Origin: RYN-230 sp963717125
GTDB lineage: Bacteria; Actinomycetota; Actinomycetes; Streptosporangiales; Streptosporangiaceae
Direction: 5' to 3'
Length of the DNA stretch: 64,000 bases
Assembly: GCA_963717125.1 (NCBI GenBank)
Contig: CAVQVG010000019.1
Span: forward strand, 248,001-312,000
A program made the translations under genes and the position numbers. Below the pieces are notes generated by a model, which searched no databases, had not been told where the DNA came from, and saw nothing but the letters and a program-made list of their open reading frames with translations. Shown piece by piece: positions 1 to 9,323 of this stretch. Position 1 is the stretch's first letter. Every line of letters starts with the position of its first letter.

Positions 1-2
1 GC

Positions 3-746
3 ACCTACGCGTACCCGACCGCGACGAACTCCGATGGCTCGGCCGTGTTCGCGCCCGGCTCGTTCCGGCTCAGCGGGCTCACCGTGATCGACTCCGGCCC
101 GACCGTCTCGTTCCAGATCGGGCTGGCCAACCTGCAGTCCACGTTCGGCTCGCTGCTCGGCGCGCAGCTGATCGACCTGTACATCCACGCCCCGCCGGGC
201 AGCGCGCCCGCGGGTGAGACGCAGTCCACCGCGGCGGCGGGGGCGTGGAACTACTCGATCGCCCCGGCGGACGCGTGGAATCAGCTGATCGAGGTGGACG
301 GGTTCAGCACCGACGACTGGGTGACCCCGGGCTCGGCCAGCTCGGGGCTGGCCGGATCGTCCAGCCTGGGCACCCCGCAGGTCTCGGTGGCTCAGCTCAG
401 TCCGTCCGGCTCGGCCACGCCCGGGCTGGTCACCATCACCGTGCCCACGTCCGCGCTGGGCACCCCCGGCTCGGGCTGGACCTTCACGGTCACGCTGACC
501 GGGCAGGACGGGTTCGGCAACGACGACGCCCGGACGTTCACGGCCACCCCCGGCGGGTACACGTTCGGGGTGTGCTCAGCCGCCGAGGCGGGCGGCTCGC
601 CGCCGCCCGCGGTGTGCTCGGCCGACCCGGCCTCGGTGCCGCTGATCATGGACACGATCCCGCCCGGCACGGTCAACGTGCAGACCGAACTCGATCCCAC
701 CGCCAACCCGTCCGGTGTGACGCTGCAAGGCGTCACCGTCCCCTAA
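3..746 (+). CDS. C-terminal part of a secreted glucodextranase-type binding-module protein (5' truncated)
   Basis: The reading frame is open from base 3 and ends at TAA 744-746, so the start lies outside the window. The visible 247 residues begin TYAYPTATNSDGSAVFAPGS and continue as a beta-rich Gly/Ser/Thr-rich domain with no transmembrane segment. The YxYPT...VFxPGSF opening is typical of the C-terminal surface-binding module of glucodextranase and related extracellular glycoside hydrolases or pullulanases. The parent enzyme's catalytic domain is not visible, so its substrate cannot be stated. Two Cys pairs near the end (VCSAAE, VCSAD) suggest a secreted disulfide-bonded fold. Family assignment is from pattern memory and is moderate; the partial status is certain. 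Confidence 0.6.
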   Translation, partial: TYAYPTATNSDGSAVFAPGSFRLSGLTVIDSGPTVSFQIGLANLQSTFGSLLGAQLIDLYIHAPPGSAPAGETQSTAAAGAWNYSIAPADAWNQLIEVDGFSTDDWVTPGSASSGLAGSSSLGTPQVSVAQLSPSGSATPGLVTITVPTSALGTPGSGWTFTVTLTGQDGFGNDDARTFTATPGGYTFGVCSAAEAGGSPPPAVCSADPASVPLIMDTIPPGTVNVQTELDPTANPSGVTLQGVTVP

Positions 747-749
747 GAT

Positions 750-869
750 CCGCCCCTCGTCCCGGGCCCCTGAACCCCGCCCTCGTCCGAGTCCCCTGAC
801 ACCCTCCCCTGGTCCGGGTCCCCTGAAGCCCGCCCTCGTCCGGGGCCCCTGAAGCCCGCCCTCGTCCGG
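750..869. repeat. Imperfect tandem repeat, about 26 bp x 5
   Basis: After the stop codon at 746 the motif CCTGAAGCCCGCCCTCGTCC recurs about every 26 bases with small changes, running into the hairpin at 872. No gene is convincing here; the repeat is noncoding. Confidence 0.75.
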
Positions 870-871
870 CG

Positions 872-917
872 TGATCATGGGATTGGTGTCGCTATAGCAG
901 CACCAATCCCATGATCA
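872..917. terminator. Perfect 17-bp inverted repeat between convergent genes
   Basis: Arm 872-888 (TGATCATGGGATTGGTG) is the exact reverse complement of 901-917, with a 12-base loop that itself contains GCTATAGC. It sits between the rightward gene ending at 746 and the leftward gene ending at 942, so a bidirectional terminator role is plausible. A related hairpin with the same TGATCA...TTGGTG arms lies at 11018-11069, so it may instead be a dispersed palindromic repeat. Confidence 0.7.
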
Positions 918-941
918 TGACTGAGCACCGCGACCGGTTGG

Positions 942-1493
942 CTACCGGTCGCCGCGAACCAGGGCCTTCCAGGTGGCGCTGCCGACGATGCCGTCCGCCG
1001 TGAGCTTATGGTCGCGCTGGAAAATCTTGACGGCGCTGCCGGTCTTCATGCCGAAAAAGCCGTCAACGAGAACGCTCTTATGCCCGTAGGCGAAGCGAAG
1101 CTGATGCTGTAGCGCGCGCACCGCGTCGCCCCGGCTGTGCAGCTTGAGCGTAACCACGAGCTTGGGCCAGGTGATATTGCCGACGACACCGGAAACCGCG
1201 ATCTTGTTCCGGCGCTGGAAAGACATGACGGCCGCCTGGGTGGCCGGGCCGAACAGGCCGTCCACCGCAAGCCGGTAGCCGCGCTGGTCGAGCAGGTACT
1301 GGATGGTCACCACCCGCTCCCCGGCACCGCCCCGGCTGACGATGGGCCAGGTCACCGTGGCCTGTCGGGCTGACCGCACGGCCGGGGACGTGGTGGCCGC
1401 GCTGGCCGTCCCGGCGGTGACGCCGGCCGTCATGGCCACGATCATCCCGGCCCCGAGGAAACCGGCTGATATCCGGTGCATGGCTTTTCGCAT
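942..1493 (-). CDS. Secreted protein with two peptidoglycan-binding (PG_binding_1) domains
   Basis: 183 residues. The N-terminus has a Sec-type signal peptide with a charged start (MRKAMHR), a hydrophobic core and an Ala-rich cleavage region near residue 32. Two copies of the peptidoglycan-binding repeat follow, roughly residues 58-110 and 118-180. Each has the pattern LQxxLxxxG...VDGxFGxxTxxAVxxFQ; VDGLFGPATQAAVMSFQ and VDGFFGMKTGSAVKIFQ are clear. There is no catalytic domain, so it probably only binds the cell wall outside the membrane. The ATG at 1493 is preceded by GGAGG at proper spacing. It stands alone between other leftward genes. Confidence 0.9.
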   Translation of the reverse strand: MRKAMHRISAGFLGAGMIVAMTAGVTAGTASAATTSPAVRSARQATVTWPIVSRGGAGERVVTIQYLLDQRGYRLAVDGLFGPATQAAVMSFQRRNKIAVSGVVGNITWPKLVVTLKLHSRGDAVRALQHQLRFAYGHKSVLVDGFFGMKTGSAVKIFQRDHKLTADGIVGSATWKALVRGDR

Positions 1494-1601
1494 GGATTAC
1501 CTCCGCAAGTGCTCTGCTGCTGATATCAAGAAAGGACCCCGGCCAGGCCGTGGACCTTTACAGGGCACAATATTTTTAGCGGCAGAGCATACGGGAGTGG
1601 T

Positions 1602-1636
1602 AATGCCCGCTTTTTAGCGAACGCACAGCGGGCATT
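1602..1636 (-). terminator. Stem-loop downstream of the isomerase operon
   Basis: Perfect 10-base arms AATGCCCGCT (1602-1611) and AGCGGGCATT (1627-1636) lie in the AT-richer gap 1494-1688, downstream of the leftward gene ending at 1689. The stem is suitable for termination of the sugar operon. There is no clear U tract, so the role is tentative. Confidence 0.45.
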
Positions 1637-1688
1637 TACCTGGTGTTATTAAGGACTTTTTAAGCCACATGTGCCGCGATGCGCGGGG

Positions 1689-2697
<1,009 letters not shown>

Positions 2698-2707
2698 CAT
2701 CGGCTCC

Positions 2708-3877
2708 TTACCCGGCCGCGGCGACCGGGGTCCACTGGCTGTCTTTCGCGGCACTGTCCGCCACCGCGGCCAGCACCCGCTGTACCTGCAGGCCGTCCGC
2801 GAACGACGGCGCCGGGTCGGTGCCCGCGGCGATCGCGGTGACCAGGTCCCGGACCTGATGGGTAAACGTGTGCTCCCAGCCCAGCACGTGCCCCGGCGGC
2901 CACCAGGCGGACAGGTACGGATGGCCGGGCTCGGTGACCAGGACGCGCCGGAACCCGGCCGTCGCGCTGTCCTCGCCGCGGTCGTAGAACTCCAGCTCGT
3001 TCAGCCGCTCCAGGCCGAACGCGAGGCTGCCGCGGTCCCCGTTGAGCTCGATGCGCAGCGCGTTCTTCCGGCCGGCCGCGAACCGGGTCGCCTCGAACGA
3101 GGCCAGCGTCCCGGCGCCGAGCCTGGCGCTGAACGTGACCGCGTCGTCCACGGTGACGGCCCCGAAGCGGCCTGGCCCTCCGGCCGCCAGCGGGCGTTCG
3201 GTAATAAAGGTTGTGCTGACTGCGGAAACCCCGGTGATCAGCTGCCCGGTCAGGTACTGGGCCAGGTCCACGAGGTGGCTGCCCAGGTCGCCCAGGGCAC
3301 CGGAACCGGCCTGCTCACGCTGCAGCCGCCAGGTCAGCGGGAAGGCCGGGTCAGCCAGCCAGTCCTGCAGGTAGCTGGCGCGGACGTGGCGGATCGCGCC
3401 GATCCGGCCATCGGCCACCAGTTGGCGGGCCAGCGCGATGGCCGGGACGCGCCGGTAGTTGAAGCCGACCATGGCGCGGATCCCCCGGGCCCGGGCCCGC
3501 TGCGCCGCCGCGGCCATGGCCTCCGCCTCGGCCACGGTGTTGGCCATCGGCTTCTCGCAGAGCACATGCTTGCCCGCGTCCAGCGCGGCGATGGAGATCT
3601 CCGCGTGCGAGTTGCCGGGCGTGCAAACGTCGATGAGCTGCACGTCGTCGCGGTCGAGCAGGGCGCGCCAGTCCGTCTCGGTGGCGCGGAAGCCGTAGCG
3701 CTGTGCGGCGGCCGCGGTGGCCGCCGGGTCCCGGCCGCACAGCGCGGCCAGCACCGGCCGGAGCGGCAGGCCGAACGCGTGCGGGGCGGTGCGCCAGGCC
3801 TGTGAGTGGGCCGCGCCCATGAACGCGTACCCGGCCATGCCCACGCCCAGGACCGGCTCGGGTGGCGGCTGATCCAC
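2708..3877 (-). CDS. Gfo/Idh/MocA family NAD(P)-dependent oxidoreductase
   Basis: 389 residues, normal for the family. An N-terminal Rossmann fold starts with GVGMAGYAFMG (about residues 11-21). The family lysine motif CEKPMAN is at about 107-113, and GDLGSHLVDLAQYL carries the conserved Asp/His region of the substrate domain. Members oxidise or reduce sugars such as inositols and amino or keto sugars. It sits between a second Gfo/Idh gene and a TIM-barrel isomerase in one leftward operon, a usual combination for polyol or rare-sugar catabolism. The substrate cannot be read from sequence. Confidence 0.88.
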   Translation of the reverse strand: MDQPPPEPVLGVGMAGYAFMGAAHSQAWRTAPHAFGLPLRPVLAALCGRDPAATAAAAQRYGFRATETDWRALLDRDDVQLIDVCTPGNSHAEISIAALDAGKHVLCEKPMANTVAEAEAMAAAAQRARARGIRAMVGFNYRRVPAIALARQLVADGRIGAIRHVRASYLQDWLADPAFPLTWRLQREQAGSGALGDLGSHLVDLAQYLTGQLITGVSAVSTTFITERPLAAGGPGRFGAVTVDDAVTFSARLGAGTLASFEATRFAAGRKNALRIELNGDRGSLAFGLERLNELEFYDRGEDSATAGFRRVLVTEPGHPYLSAWWPPGHVLGWEHTFTHQVRDLVTAIAAGTDPAPSFADGLQVQRVLAAVADSAAKDSQWTPVAAAG

Positions 3878-3891
3878 GTGTCCTCCAGGGG

Positions 3892-5061
3892 TCAGGCCCC
3901 GGTGGTTAGGCCACCGGCGGTTAGGCCACCGGCGGTTAGGCCACCGCTGGTTAGGCCAACGGTGCGGGCCTGCGGGTCCCAGCCCGCGGGCAGCACGTCG
4001 GGCACCGGGAACGTCGTCTGTACCGGCTCGAACGTACTCCCGGCCAGGGAACGTGTGATGGCCTCCATAGTGTCGAGCACGTGCAGGGCCAGGTCACCCG
4101 AGGCCCGGTGCGGGACGCCGGCCCGGATGGCCCGGGCCAGGTCCAGGGCGCCGATGCCGCGACCCGCGGTGGCCCCCGCGGCCGGGATGACCGTCCACTC
4201 GGCGCTGCCCACCGGGCGGATCCGGACCTCGCCGCCGAACCCGTTCGGGTCGGGCATGGCCAGCGTCGCCTCGCTGCCGGTGATCTCCACGAAGCCGTGC
4301 CGCCGTAGCGGCGAGTCGAAGCTGAACAGCACTGAGGCGGCCGCGCCGCCGGCATAGCTGAGCAGCGCGGCGACATGGGTAGGCACGTCCACCTGGAATC
4401 GCGTGCCGGCCCGCGGGCCGGCGCCGATGACCCGCTGGTCCCGGCCGCGGCGGCCGACCGCCGCCACCGCGGCCGCCGGGCCGAACACGCTGGCCAGCGT
4501 CGTGAGGTAGTACGGCCCCATGTCGTACAGCGGGCCCGCGCCCGGCCGGAACAGGAACTCCGGGTCGGGGTGCCAGCGCTCCGGGCCGGGGTCCTGCATC
4601 AGCGCCAGCGCCGTCTGCGGCACCCCGATCGCGCCGTCGCTGATCAGCCGCCGCGCCGTCTGCAGCCCGGCGCCCAGCACGGTGTCCGGCGCGCAGCCGA
4701 TGCGCACCCCGGCCTGGGCGGCCTCGGCCAGCAGTTCGCGCCCAGCCGCGGTGTCCAGCGCCAGTGGCTTCTCCACCCACACGCTCTTACCGAACGCCAC
4801 TGCCTGGCGCGCGACGTCAGTGTGCGCGGCCGGGATGGTGAGGTTGACCACCAGTTCCACGTCGGGATGCTCAATAGCCTGCGTGGTGCTGCCCGCGCCC
4901 GGCACCCCGTACTTGTCCGCCTGGGTCTTGGCCCGCTCCAGATCGAGATCCGCGCAGAACAGCACCTGCAGGTCGGGGAACGACGTCAGGTTAGTCAGGT
5001 ACTGGTCGCTGATGGTGCCGCAGCCGACCACGGCCACGCCCACCGGGCCGGCGGCGGCCAT
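3892..5061 (-). CDS. Gfo/Idh/MocA family oxidoreductase with repeat-expanded C-terminus
   Basis: 389 residues from ATG 5061, which overlaps the upstream gene's stop (ATGA). The frame stays open upstream to 5181, but that extension overlaps the neighbour and is not family-like. The Rossmann motif VVGCGTISDQY is at residues 11-21, the catalytic-lysine motif EKPL at 97-100 and YDMGPYYLTTL in the C-terminal domain. The tail reads TSGGLTAGGLTAGGLTTGA and comes from a 15-bp tandem repeat at 3898-3957, so the last ~20 residues are probably dispensable. It is paralogous to the oxidoreductase next to it, so the operon may carry out two successive or alternative sugar oxidations. Confidence 0.88.
   Translation of the reverse strand: MAAAGPVGVAVVGCGTISDQYLTNLTSFPDLQVLFCADLDLERAKTQADKYGVPGAGSTTQAIEHPDVELVVNLTIPAAHTDVARQAVAFGKSVWVEKPLALDTAAGRELLAEAAQAGVRIGCAPDTVLGAGLQTARRLISDGAIGVPQTALALMQDPGPERWHPDPEFLFRPGAGPLYDMGPYYLTTLASVFGPAAAVAAVGRRGRDQRVIGAGPRAGTRFQVDVPTHVAALLSYAGGAAASVLFSFDSPLRRHGFVEITGSEATLAMPDPNGFGGEVRIRPVGSAEWTVIPAAGATAGRGIGALDLARAIRAGVPHRASGDLALHVLDTMEAITRSLAGSTFEPVQTTFPVPDVLPAGWDPQARTVGLTSGGLTAGGLTAGGLTTGA
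3898..3957. repeat. 15-bp tandem repeat x 4 at the 3' end of an oxidoreductase gene
   Basis: The unit GGTTAGGCCACCGGC recurs four times with small changes. It is a multiple of three and encodes the GGLTA/S repeats at the C-terminus, so copy change keeps the frame. Confidence 0.85.
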
Positions 5062-5834
5062 CACGCGTCCTGCGGCCGGGTGACCGGCTGCGCCAGGCCG
5101 CGGGTGGCCAGCCAGGCCAGGCTGTCCCCGACCGCGGTCATCATGTCCGTCGCGCACCGGTCCAGCTCGACCACGTGCCACTCCGCGGACCGGCCCGCGG
5201 CCAGGATGTCCGCGACCGGCATCCGCCCGGCGCCGACCGCGGTCATCGGGTCGTCCTTGGTCACCGGCCCGTCCTTCACGTGCAGGTAGCGGACCCGGTC
5301 GCCGAGCCGGCCGAGCAGCGCGGGCACGTCCTGCCCGCCGACCGCGACCCAGTACGTGTCCACTTCGAGCAGCACCTCGTCGTCCAGGTCGTCGGCCAGC
5401 ACCTCGAGCGCGGGGCGCCCGCCGATGGTCGAGGACAGCTCGTGGTCGTGATTGTGGTAGCCGAGGCGCAGCCCCTGGTCGGCCAGCCGGGCGGCCATGC
5501 CGTTGAGCTCGGCGGCCACCTCCCGCACGCTGGCGGAGTCGGCGAACCGGGCCGGCGGCAGGTAGGGCACGATAACGGTGCCCGCGCCGAGGGTCCGGGC
5601 CGCCTCAATCACAGCGCCGGCCTGATCGCCGGCCGGCACGGCGTGCACGCTGCACGCGGCCAGCCCGGCGGCGGCCAGGTCGGCGGCCAGCCCGGCTGGG
5701 TCGTCGAGCACGTTGAACGGCTCCACCGCCCCGTAACCGAAGGCCGCGATCCGGGCCAGGACGCCTTTCCGGTCGTCCGCGAGCTGCTCGCGGACGGTGT
5801 ACAGCTGGACGGCGGGCGGGTTGCTGGTAGTCAC
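5061..5834 (-). CDS. Sugar phosphate isomerase/epimerase (TIM barrel)
   Basis: 257 residues from GTG 5834, chosen because GAGGAG lies 9 bases upstream and the open frame above it (to 5990) is low-complexity repeat sequence. Family features: PAVQLYTVREQ near the start, FGYGAVEPF, GYHNHDHEL and LLEVDTYWVAVGG, which carry the metal-binding His/Glu/Asp residues, and RVRYLHVKD. This is the first gene of a leftward four-gene operon with two Gfo/Idh oxidoreductases and a second isomerase. It is divergent from the LacI regulator at 6177. Likely role: isomerisation of a keto-sugar intermediate, for example an inosose-like compound; the substrate is not determined. Confidence 0.85.
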   Translation of the reverse strand: MTTSNPPAVQLYTVREQLADDRKGVLARIAAFGYGAVEPFNVLDDPAGLAADLAAAGLAACSVHAVPAGDQAGAVIEAARTLGAGTVIVPYLPPARFADSASVREVAAELNGMAARLADQGLRLGYHNHDHELSSTIGGRPALEVLADDLDDEVLLEVDTYWVAVGGQDVPALLGRLGDRVRYLHVKDGPVTKDDPMTAVGAGRMPVADILAAGRSAEWHVVELDRCATDMMTAVGDSLAWLATRGLAQPVTRPQDA

Positions 5835-5879
5835 GCGGACCGGCTCCTCGGGCAGTGGCGGCGCCGGCTCCGGAGTTCG

Positions 5880-6020
5880 CGCCCCGGTACCGGCTCGGCG
5901 GCGCCGGCCCCAGCGGCTGCGGTCCGGTACCAGTACTGCGGCACCGGCACCCGTTCCAGCGGCTGCGGTCCGGTACCGGTACTGCGGCACCGGCCCCGCC
6001 CCGGCTACTGCGGCGCCCGG
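5880..6020. repeat. GC-rich tandem repeats in the LacI/isomerase intergenic region
   Basis: A block of about 46 bases containing CAGCGGCTGCGGTCCGGTAC and GTACTGCGGCACCGGC occurs twice (about 5910-5955 and 5956-6000), with partial copies on both sides. It fills the promoter-distal part of the gap between the isomerase start (5834) and lacI (6177). Short frames through it are not supported as genes. Confidence 0.7.
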
Positions 6021-6032
6021 TGCTGCAGTGAT

Positions 6033-6044
6033 CTTTTCGAAAAC
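6033..6044. promoter_or_regulatory. LacI-family operator 1
   Basis: CTTTTCGAAAAC is 11/12 palindromic with the central CG typical of LacI-family sites. It lies in the divergent promoter between the sugar operon and the LacI gene, and a second copy is at 6154. Confidence 0.6.
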
Positions 6045-6153
6045 TATTCGCCTGCCTTCTCAGGCTAGATTGGCCGTCCGGCCCGGTCAATAGCCGAGAG
6101 GCGGTTACGATGGGTGGTGGTTTCGCTCTTTTACGCAGGCCATCCGGATGCAT

Positions 6154-6165
6154 CCTTTCGAAAAG
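6154..6165. promoter_or_regulatory. LacI-family operator 2, overlapping the lacI start region
   Basis: CCTTTCGAAAAG is 11/12 palindromic and shares the CTTTCGAAAA core with the site at 6033. It ends 12 bases before the chosen GTG start, so it fits autoregulation. The 121-base spacing to site 1 would allow looping. Confidence 0.6.
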
Positions 6166-6176
6166 TGAGGCCACTC

Positions 6177-7181
6177 GTGGCGCGTGAATCCGGCCGCAGC
6201 ACCTTGGTCGATATCGCGGCCGAGGCCGGCGTCTCGGTCTCCGCGGTGTCCAAGGTGCTCAACGGGCGGACCGACGTGGCCGCCAGGACCCGGGCCCGGA
6301 TCGCCGCCCTGCTCCGGGAGAACGGCTACCGGGTCGCCTCCAGGCTCGGTTTCGGGGTGGTGGACCTGCTGATCGCCACGGTGGACAGCCCGTGGGCCGA
6401 GGAGTTGCTGCACGGCACCGTGCTGGCCGCCGACGAGTCCGCGGCCAGCGTGGTGGTCAGCACGGTGGACTCGCCCGCCGGGTTCACCAGGTGGCTGGAC
6501 CGGGCGGCCGACCGGGGCACCGACGGCGCGCTCTGCGTGCTGCACCTGCCGGACAGCACCGAGCTGCAGCGGCTGGCCGCGGCCCGGATTCCGCTGGTGG
6601 TGATCGACCCGCCGGAGGAGCCCAGGGCCGGCATCCGGTCCGTCGGCACCACCAACTGGCAGGGCGGCCTGACCGCCACCCGGCACCTCATCGAGCTGGG
6701 TCACCGCCGCATCGGGATCATCTGCGGCCCGGAGCAGCTCTGGTCCAGCCGGGCCCGGCTGGCCGGCTACCGGGCCGCGTTGCAGGCGGCCGGCCTCCCG
6801 GCAGCGGCTGAACTGATCCGCCGGGCCGACTTTTGCGCGGACGGCGGCCGCCGCCAGGGCGGCCACCTGCTCGACCTGCCCGAGCGGCCCACCGCGATCG
6901 TGGCCGGCAACGACAGCCAGGCGTTCGGCGTGCTGCAGGCGCTGGGCGAGCGCGGGCTGCGAGCCCCGGCTGACCTGAGCGTGATCGGCTTCGACGACGT
7001 GCCGGTGGCGTCCTGGGCCACACCCGCGCTGACCACCGTCCGGCAGCCGCTGGCCGCGATGGCCGCCACCGCGTTCCGGATGCTGCGCAGCGGCCCGGCC
7101 GGACGGCCAGACGAGCCGCAGCACATCGAGCTGGCCACCACCCTGGTGATCAGGGAGAGCACCGCTCCGCCGGCCCGGTAA
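6177..7181 (+). CDS. LacI family transcriptional regulator
   Basis: 334 residues from GTG 6177, which has GAGG 6 bases upstream; the longer frame from 6114 runs through the operator and is less likely. The N-terminal helix-turn-helix TLVDIAAEAGVSVSAVSKVL is at residues 9-28, with the hinge following. The periplasmic-binding-protein-like effector domain has LGHRRIGIICGP, AIVAGNDSQAFGVLQAL and DLSVIGFDDVP, the usual LacI/GalR landmarks. It probably represses the divergent isomerase/oxidoreductase operon and itself through the two CTTTTCGAAAAG-like palindromes. The inducer is likely a sugar or polyol. Confidence 0.92.
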   Translation: MARESGRSTLVDIAAEAGVSVSAVSKVLNGRTDVAARTRARIAALLRENGYRVASRLGFGVVDLLIATVDSPWAEELLHGTVLAADESAASVVVSTVDSPAGFTRWLDRAADRGTDGALCVLHLPDSTELQRLAAARIPLVVIDPPEEPRAGIRSVGTTNWQGGLTATRHLIELGHRRIGIICGPEQLWSSRARLAGYRAALQAAGLPAAAELIRRADFCADGGRRQGGHLLDLPERPTAIVAGNDSQAFGVLQALGERGLRAPADLSVIGFDDVPVASWATPALTTVRQPLAAMAATAFRMLRSGPAGRPDEPQHIELATTLVIRESTAPPAR

Positions 7182-7301
7182 CGGCTGGGTGATATGTGGC
7201 GAGCCAGCCAGACTACGAACGAACATGTACGTATCGGTTGAGGCGCGCCGATCCATCGCCTAGTCTCCCTCTGTTACCCACTGTTATCAGGGAGCCCTCC
7301 C

Positions 7302-8279
7302 ATGCCTCGTCTACCCGGTCGCATCCGTGTCCTGTGTGTGGCCGCGACGGCCGCGCTGCTGGCGGCTGGGTGCAGCGGGAGCGGCGGCTCCGGCCCGGTG
7401 AGCGGCCTGGAGAAGACCACCCTGAAGATCGCGGCGGTGCCCGCCATGGACTCGGCCGGGCTGTACATCGCGCAGCAGCGCGGGTTCTTCGCTCAGGAAG
7501 GCCTGCACGTGCAGATCGTGCCGGCCATCAGCAGCTCCGACGTCATCAGGCAGCAACTGGCCGACAAGTACGACATCACGGCCGGCGCCTACCCCTCGTA
7601 CATCATCGCGGATGAAAACCAGCGCGCGAACCTCAAGGTGCTGGTGGCCGGGTTAACCATGGCGCCGGACGTCCAACAGGTCGTGGTGCCGGCCGGTTCG
7701 AAGATCACCAAGCTGTCCCAGCTGTCCGGCCAGACGGTCGCGCTCAACGCGAAGAACAACATCGGCCAGTTGCTGGTCGAGTCGATGCTGCAGGACAACG
7801 CGGTGCCGCTCACCAAGGTCAAGTTCTCCGTCCAGCCGTTCCCGGCGATGGGCCCGCTGCTGGCCCAGCACAAGCTGGCCGCGGCCTGGATGCCCGAGCC
7901 GTTCATCAGCGAGGACGAGGAGCAGTACGGCGTCCAGACGCTGGCCGACGCCAACCAGGGCGCCGCCGAGAGTCTGCCGATCGAGGGTTACGTGGTGACC
8001 CAGTCCTGGCTGAACAAGTACCCGCACACCGCGGAGGCGTTCCGCATCGCGATGGAGAAAGCACAGGCCGTCGCGGCGGGCAACATCGATGCGGTACAAA
8101 AGGCGATGACCGCGTTCGCGGGCGTGAAGCCACTGGCCGCGTCGGTGCTGCCCTCGCCCGGATTCCCGACCAACACCCAGGCCGGGCCGTTGCAGCGAGT
8201 GGTCACCCTGATGGTGAACTTCAACCTGATCAAGGCCTACAACGCCCAGAACCTGATCGCCAAGATCCCCACCGGCTGA
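7302..8279 (+). CDS. NMT1/THI5-like ABC substrate-binding lipoprotein (orphan)
   Basis: 325 residues. A lipoprotein signal ends in LLAAGC with the lipid-modified Cys at residue 24, so the protein is membrane-anchored outside the cell. The region AVPAMDSAGLYIAQQRGFF...EGLHV is typical of the nitrate/sulfonate/thiamine-precursor binding family; AAWMPEPF is also family-like. No permease or ATPase gene is adjacent, so it either serves a distant transporter or is a stand-alone receptor. GGGAG precedes the ATG. Confidence 0.85.
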   Translation: MPRLPGRIRVLCVAATAALLAAGCSGSGGSGPVSGLEKTTLKIAAVPAMDSAGLYIAQQRGFFAQEGLHVQIVPAISSSDVIRQQLADKYDITAGAYPSYIIADENQRANLKVLVAGLTMAPDVQQVVVPAGSKITKLSQLSGQTVALNAKNNIGQLLVESMLQDNAVPLTKVKFSVQPFPAMGPLLAQHKLAAAWMPEPFISEDEEQYGVQTLADANQGAAESLPIEGYVVTQSWLNKYPHTAEAFRIAMEKAQAVAAGNIDAVQKAMTAFAGVKPLAASVLPSPGFPTNTQAGPLQRVVTLMVNFNLIKAYNAQNLIAKIPTG

Positions 8280-8281
8280 GC

Positions 8282-9235
8282 TTAGCTAGCCAGGGTGTCC
8301 GCCGAGACCTGCCACAGCCGCGCGGCGGCGGCCGGGTCGAGCGCGTAGGCGGCCACCCCGCGCCGGCTGCCGGGCTGGTTGGGCTCGGCCTCGTTGCAAT
8401 CCTCGAAGTACCGGCCACCCACCCCGTCGAGCAGCGGCGAGGCGGCCAGCAGCACCGAAGTCGCGGCGCCCTGCTCCGGGGTCTTCCAGGCGGGCGCTTC
8501 CCCGCCGGACTGCTGCCGCATCCGGTCGAGTTCCGCCTCGGTGACGTAGCGCTGCAGGCGGGTCCGGATCCCGCCCGGGTGCAGCGCGTTGGCGGTGATG
8601 CCGTCCCCCGCCCAGCGCTTCGTAAGCTCCACCGCGAACAGCACGTTGGCCGTCTTGGCCTGGCCGTACGCGGTCCACGGGTCGTACTCGCGGTGGCGGA
8701 AGTGGATGTCCTCGAAAACCACCGGGGAGCGCAGGTGCGCGGCGGAGCTGACCGAGACGACGCGCGCCGCGCCCGCCCCTCCCCCTGCGGCCAGCGCCCG
8801 GTGCAGATGATTAGCCAGCGCGAAGTGGCCCAGGTGGTTGGTCGCGAACTGCATCTCCCAGCCCTGCGGCGTGCGCATCAGCGGCGATGCCATGATGCCG
8901 GCGTTGTCCACCAGGATGTGCAGCGGGCCGTCCCAGGCCGCGGCGAACGCCGCCACCGACGCCTGGTCGGCCAGATCCAGGGGGCCCACCAGGACCTGCT
9001 TGTTCCCGGTGCTCTCGGTGATGTCGGCGGCGGCGCGCTCCCCGGCGGCCAGATCGCGGACCGCCAGGGTCACCTCGGCCCCCGCCCCGGCCAGGGCCCG
9101 GGCCGTCTCGATGCCGATGCCTGACGCGCCACCGGTGACGATAACCCGGCGGCCGGTCAGGTCGACGCCGTCCAGCACCTCGGCGGCGGTCAACGTCGCG
9201 GTGAACGGGGTGGTGATGGGCGTGCTCACGGTCAT
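8282..9235 (-). CDS. SDR family oxidoreductase (retinol-dehydrogenase-like)
   Basis: 317 residues. Cofactor motif VIVTGGASGIGIETARAL is near residue 31, VDNAGIM near 108, catalytic Ser in VVSVSSAAH and catalytic Tyr/Lys in AYGQAKTANVLFA. This is the extended pattern of SDRs annotated as light-dependent protochlorophyllide- or retinol-dehydrogenase-like enzymes. It starts at 9235 and is divergent from a TetR regulator; two matching palindromes lie between, so the SDR is probably the regulator's main target. The natural substrate is unknown. Confidence 0.87.
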   Translation of the reverse strand: MTVSTPITTPFTATLTAAEVLDGVDLTGRRVIVTGGASGIGIETARALAGAGAEVTLAVRDLAAGERAAADITESTGNKQVLVGPLDLADQASVAAFAAAWDGPLHILVDNAGIMASPLMRTPQGWEMQFATNHLGHFALANHLHRALAAGGGAGAARVVSVSSAAHLRSPVVFEDIHFRHREYDPWTAYGQAKTANVLFAVELTKRWAGDGITANALHPGGIRTRLQRYVTEAELDRMRQQSGGEAPAWKTPEQGAATSVLLAASPLLDGVGGRYFEDCNEAEPNQPGSRRGVAAYALDPAAAARLWQVSADTLAS

Positions 9236-9291
9236 GATTCCCCAGTCTCACTCGGTACTGCCGTCCGGGCGGCCTGCCCGGGTACGATGAA

Positions 9292-9309
9292 AGCGGAGGA
9301 ACCTCCGCT
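9292..9309. promoter_or_regulatory. TetR operator 1
   Basis: Arms AGCGGAGG and CCTCCGCT are perfectly inverted around a central AA. It lies between the divergent SDR and TetR genes; the second copy begins 32 bases later (9324), about three helical turns. Confidence 0.72.
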
Positions 9310-9323
9310 ACCACTAGAGGCTA

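Noticed and set aside
5835..5990. N-terminal extension of the first isomerase
   Set aside because: Repeat-encoded, not family-like; GTG 5834 has a good ribosome site.
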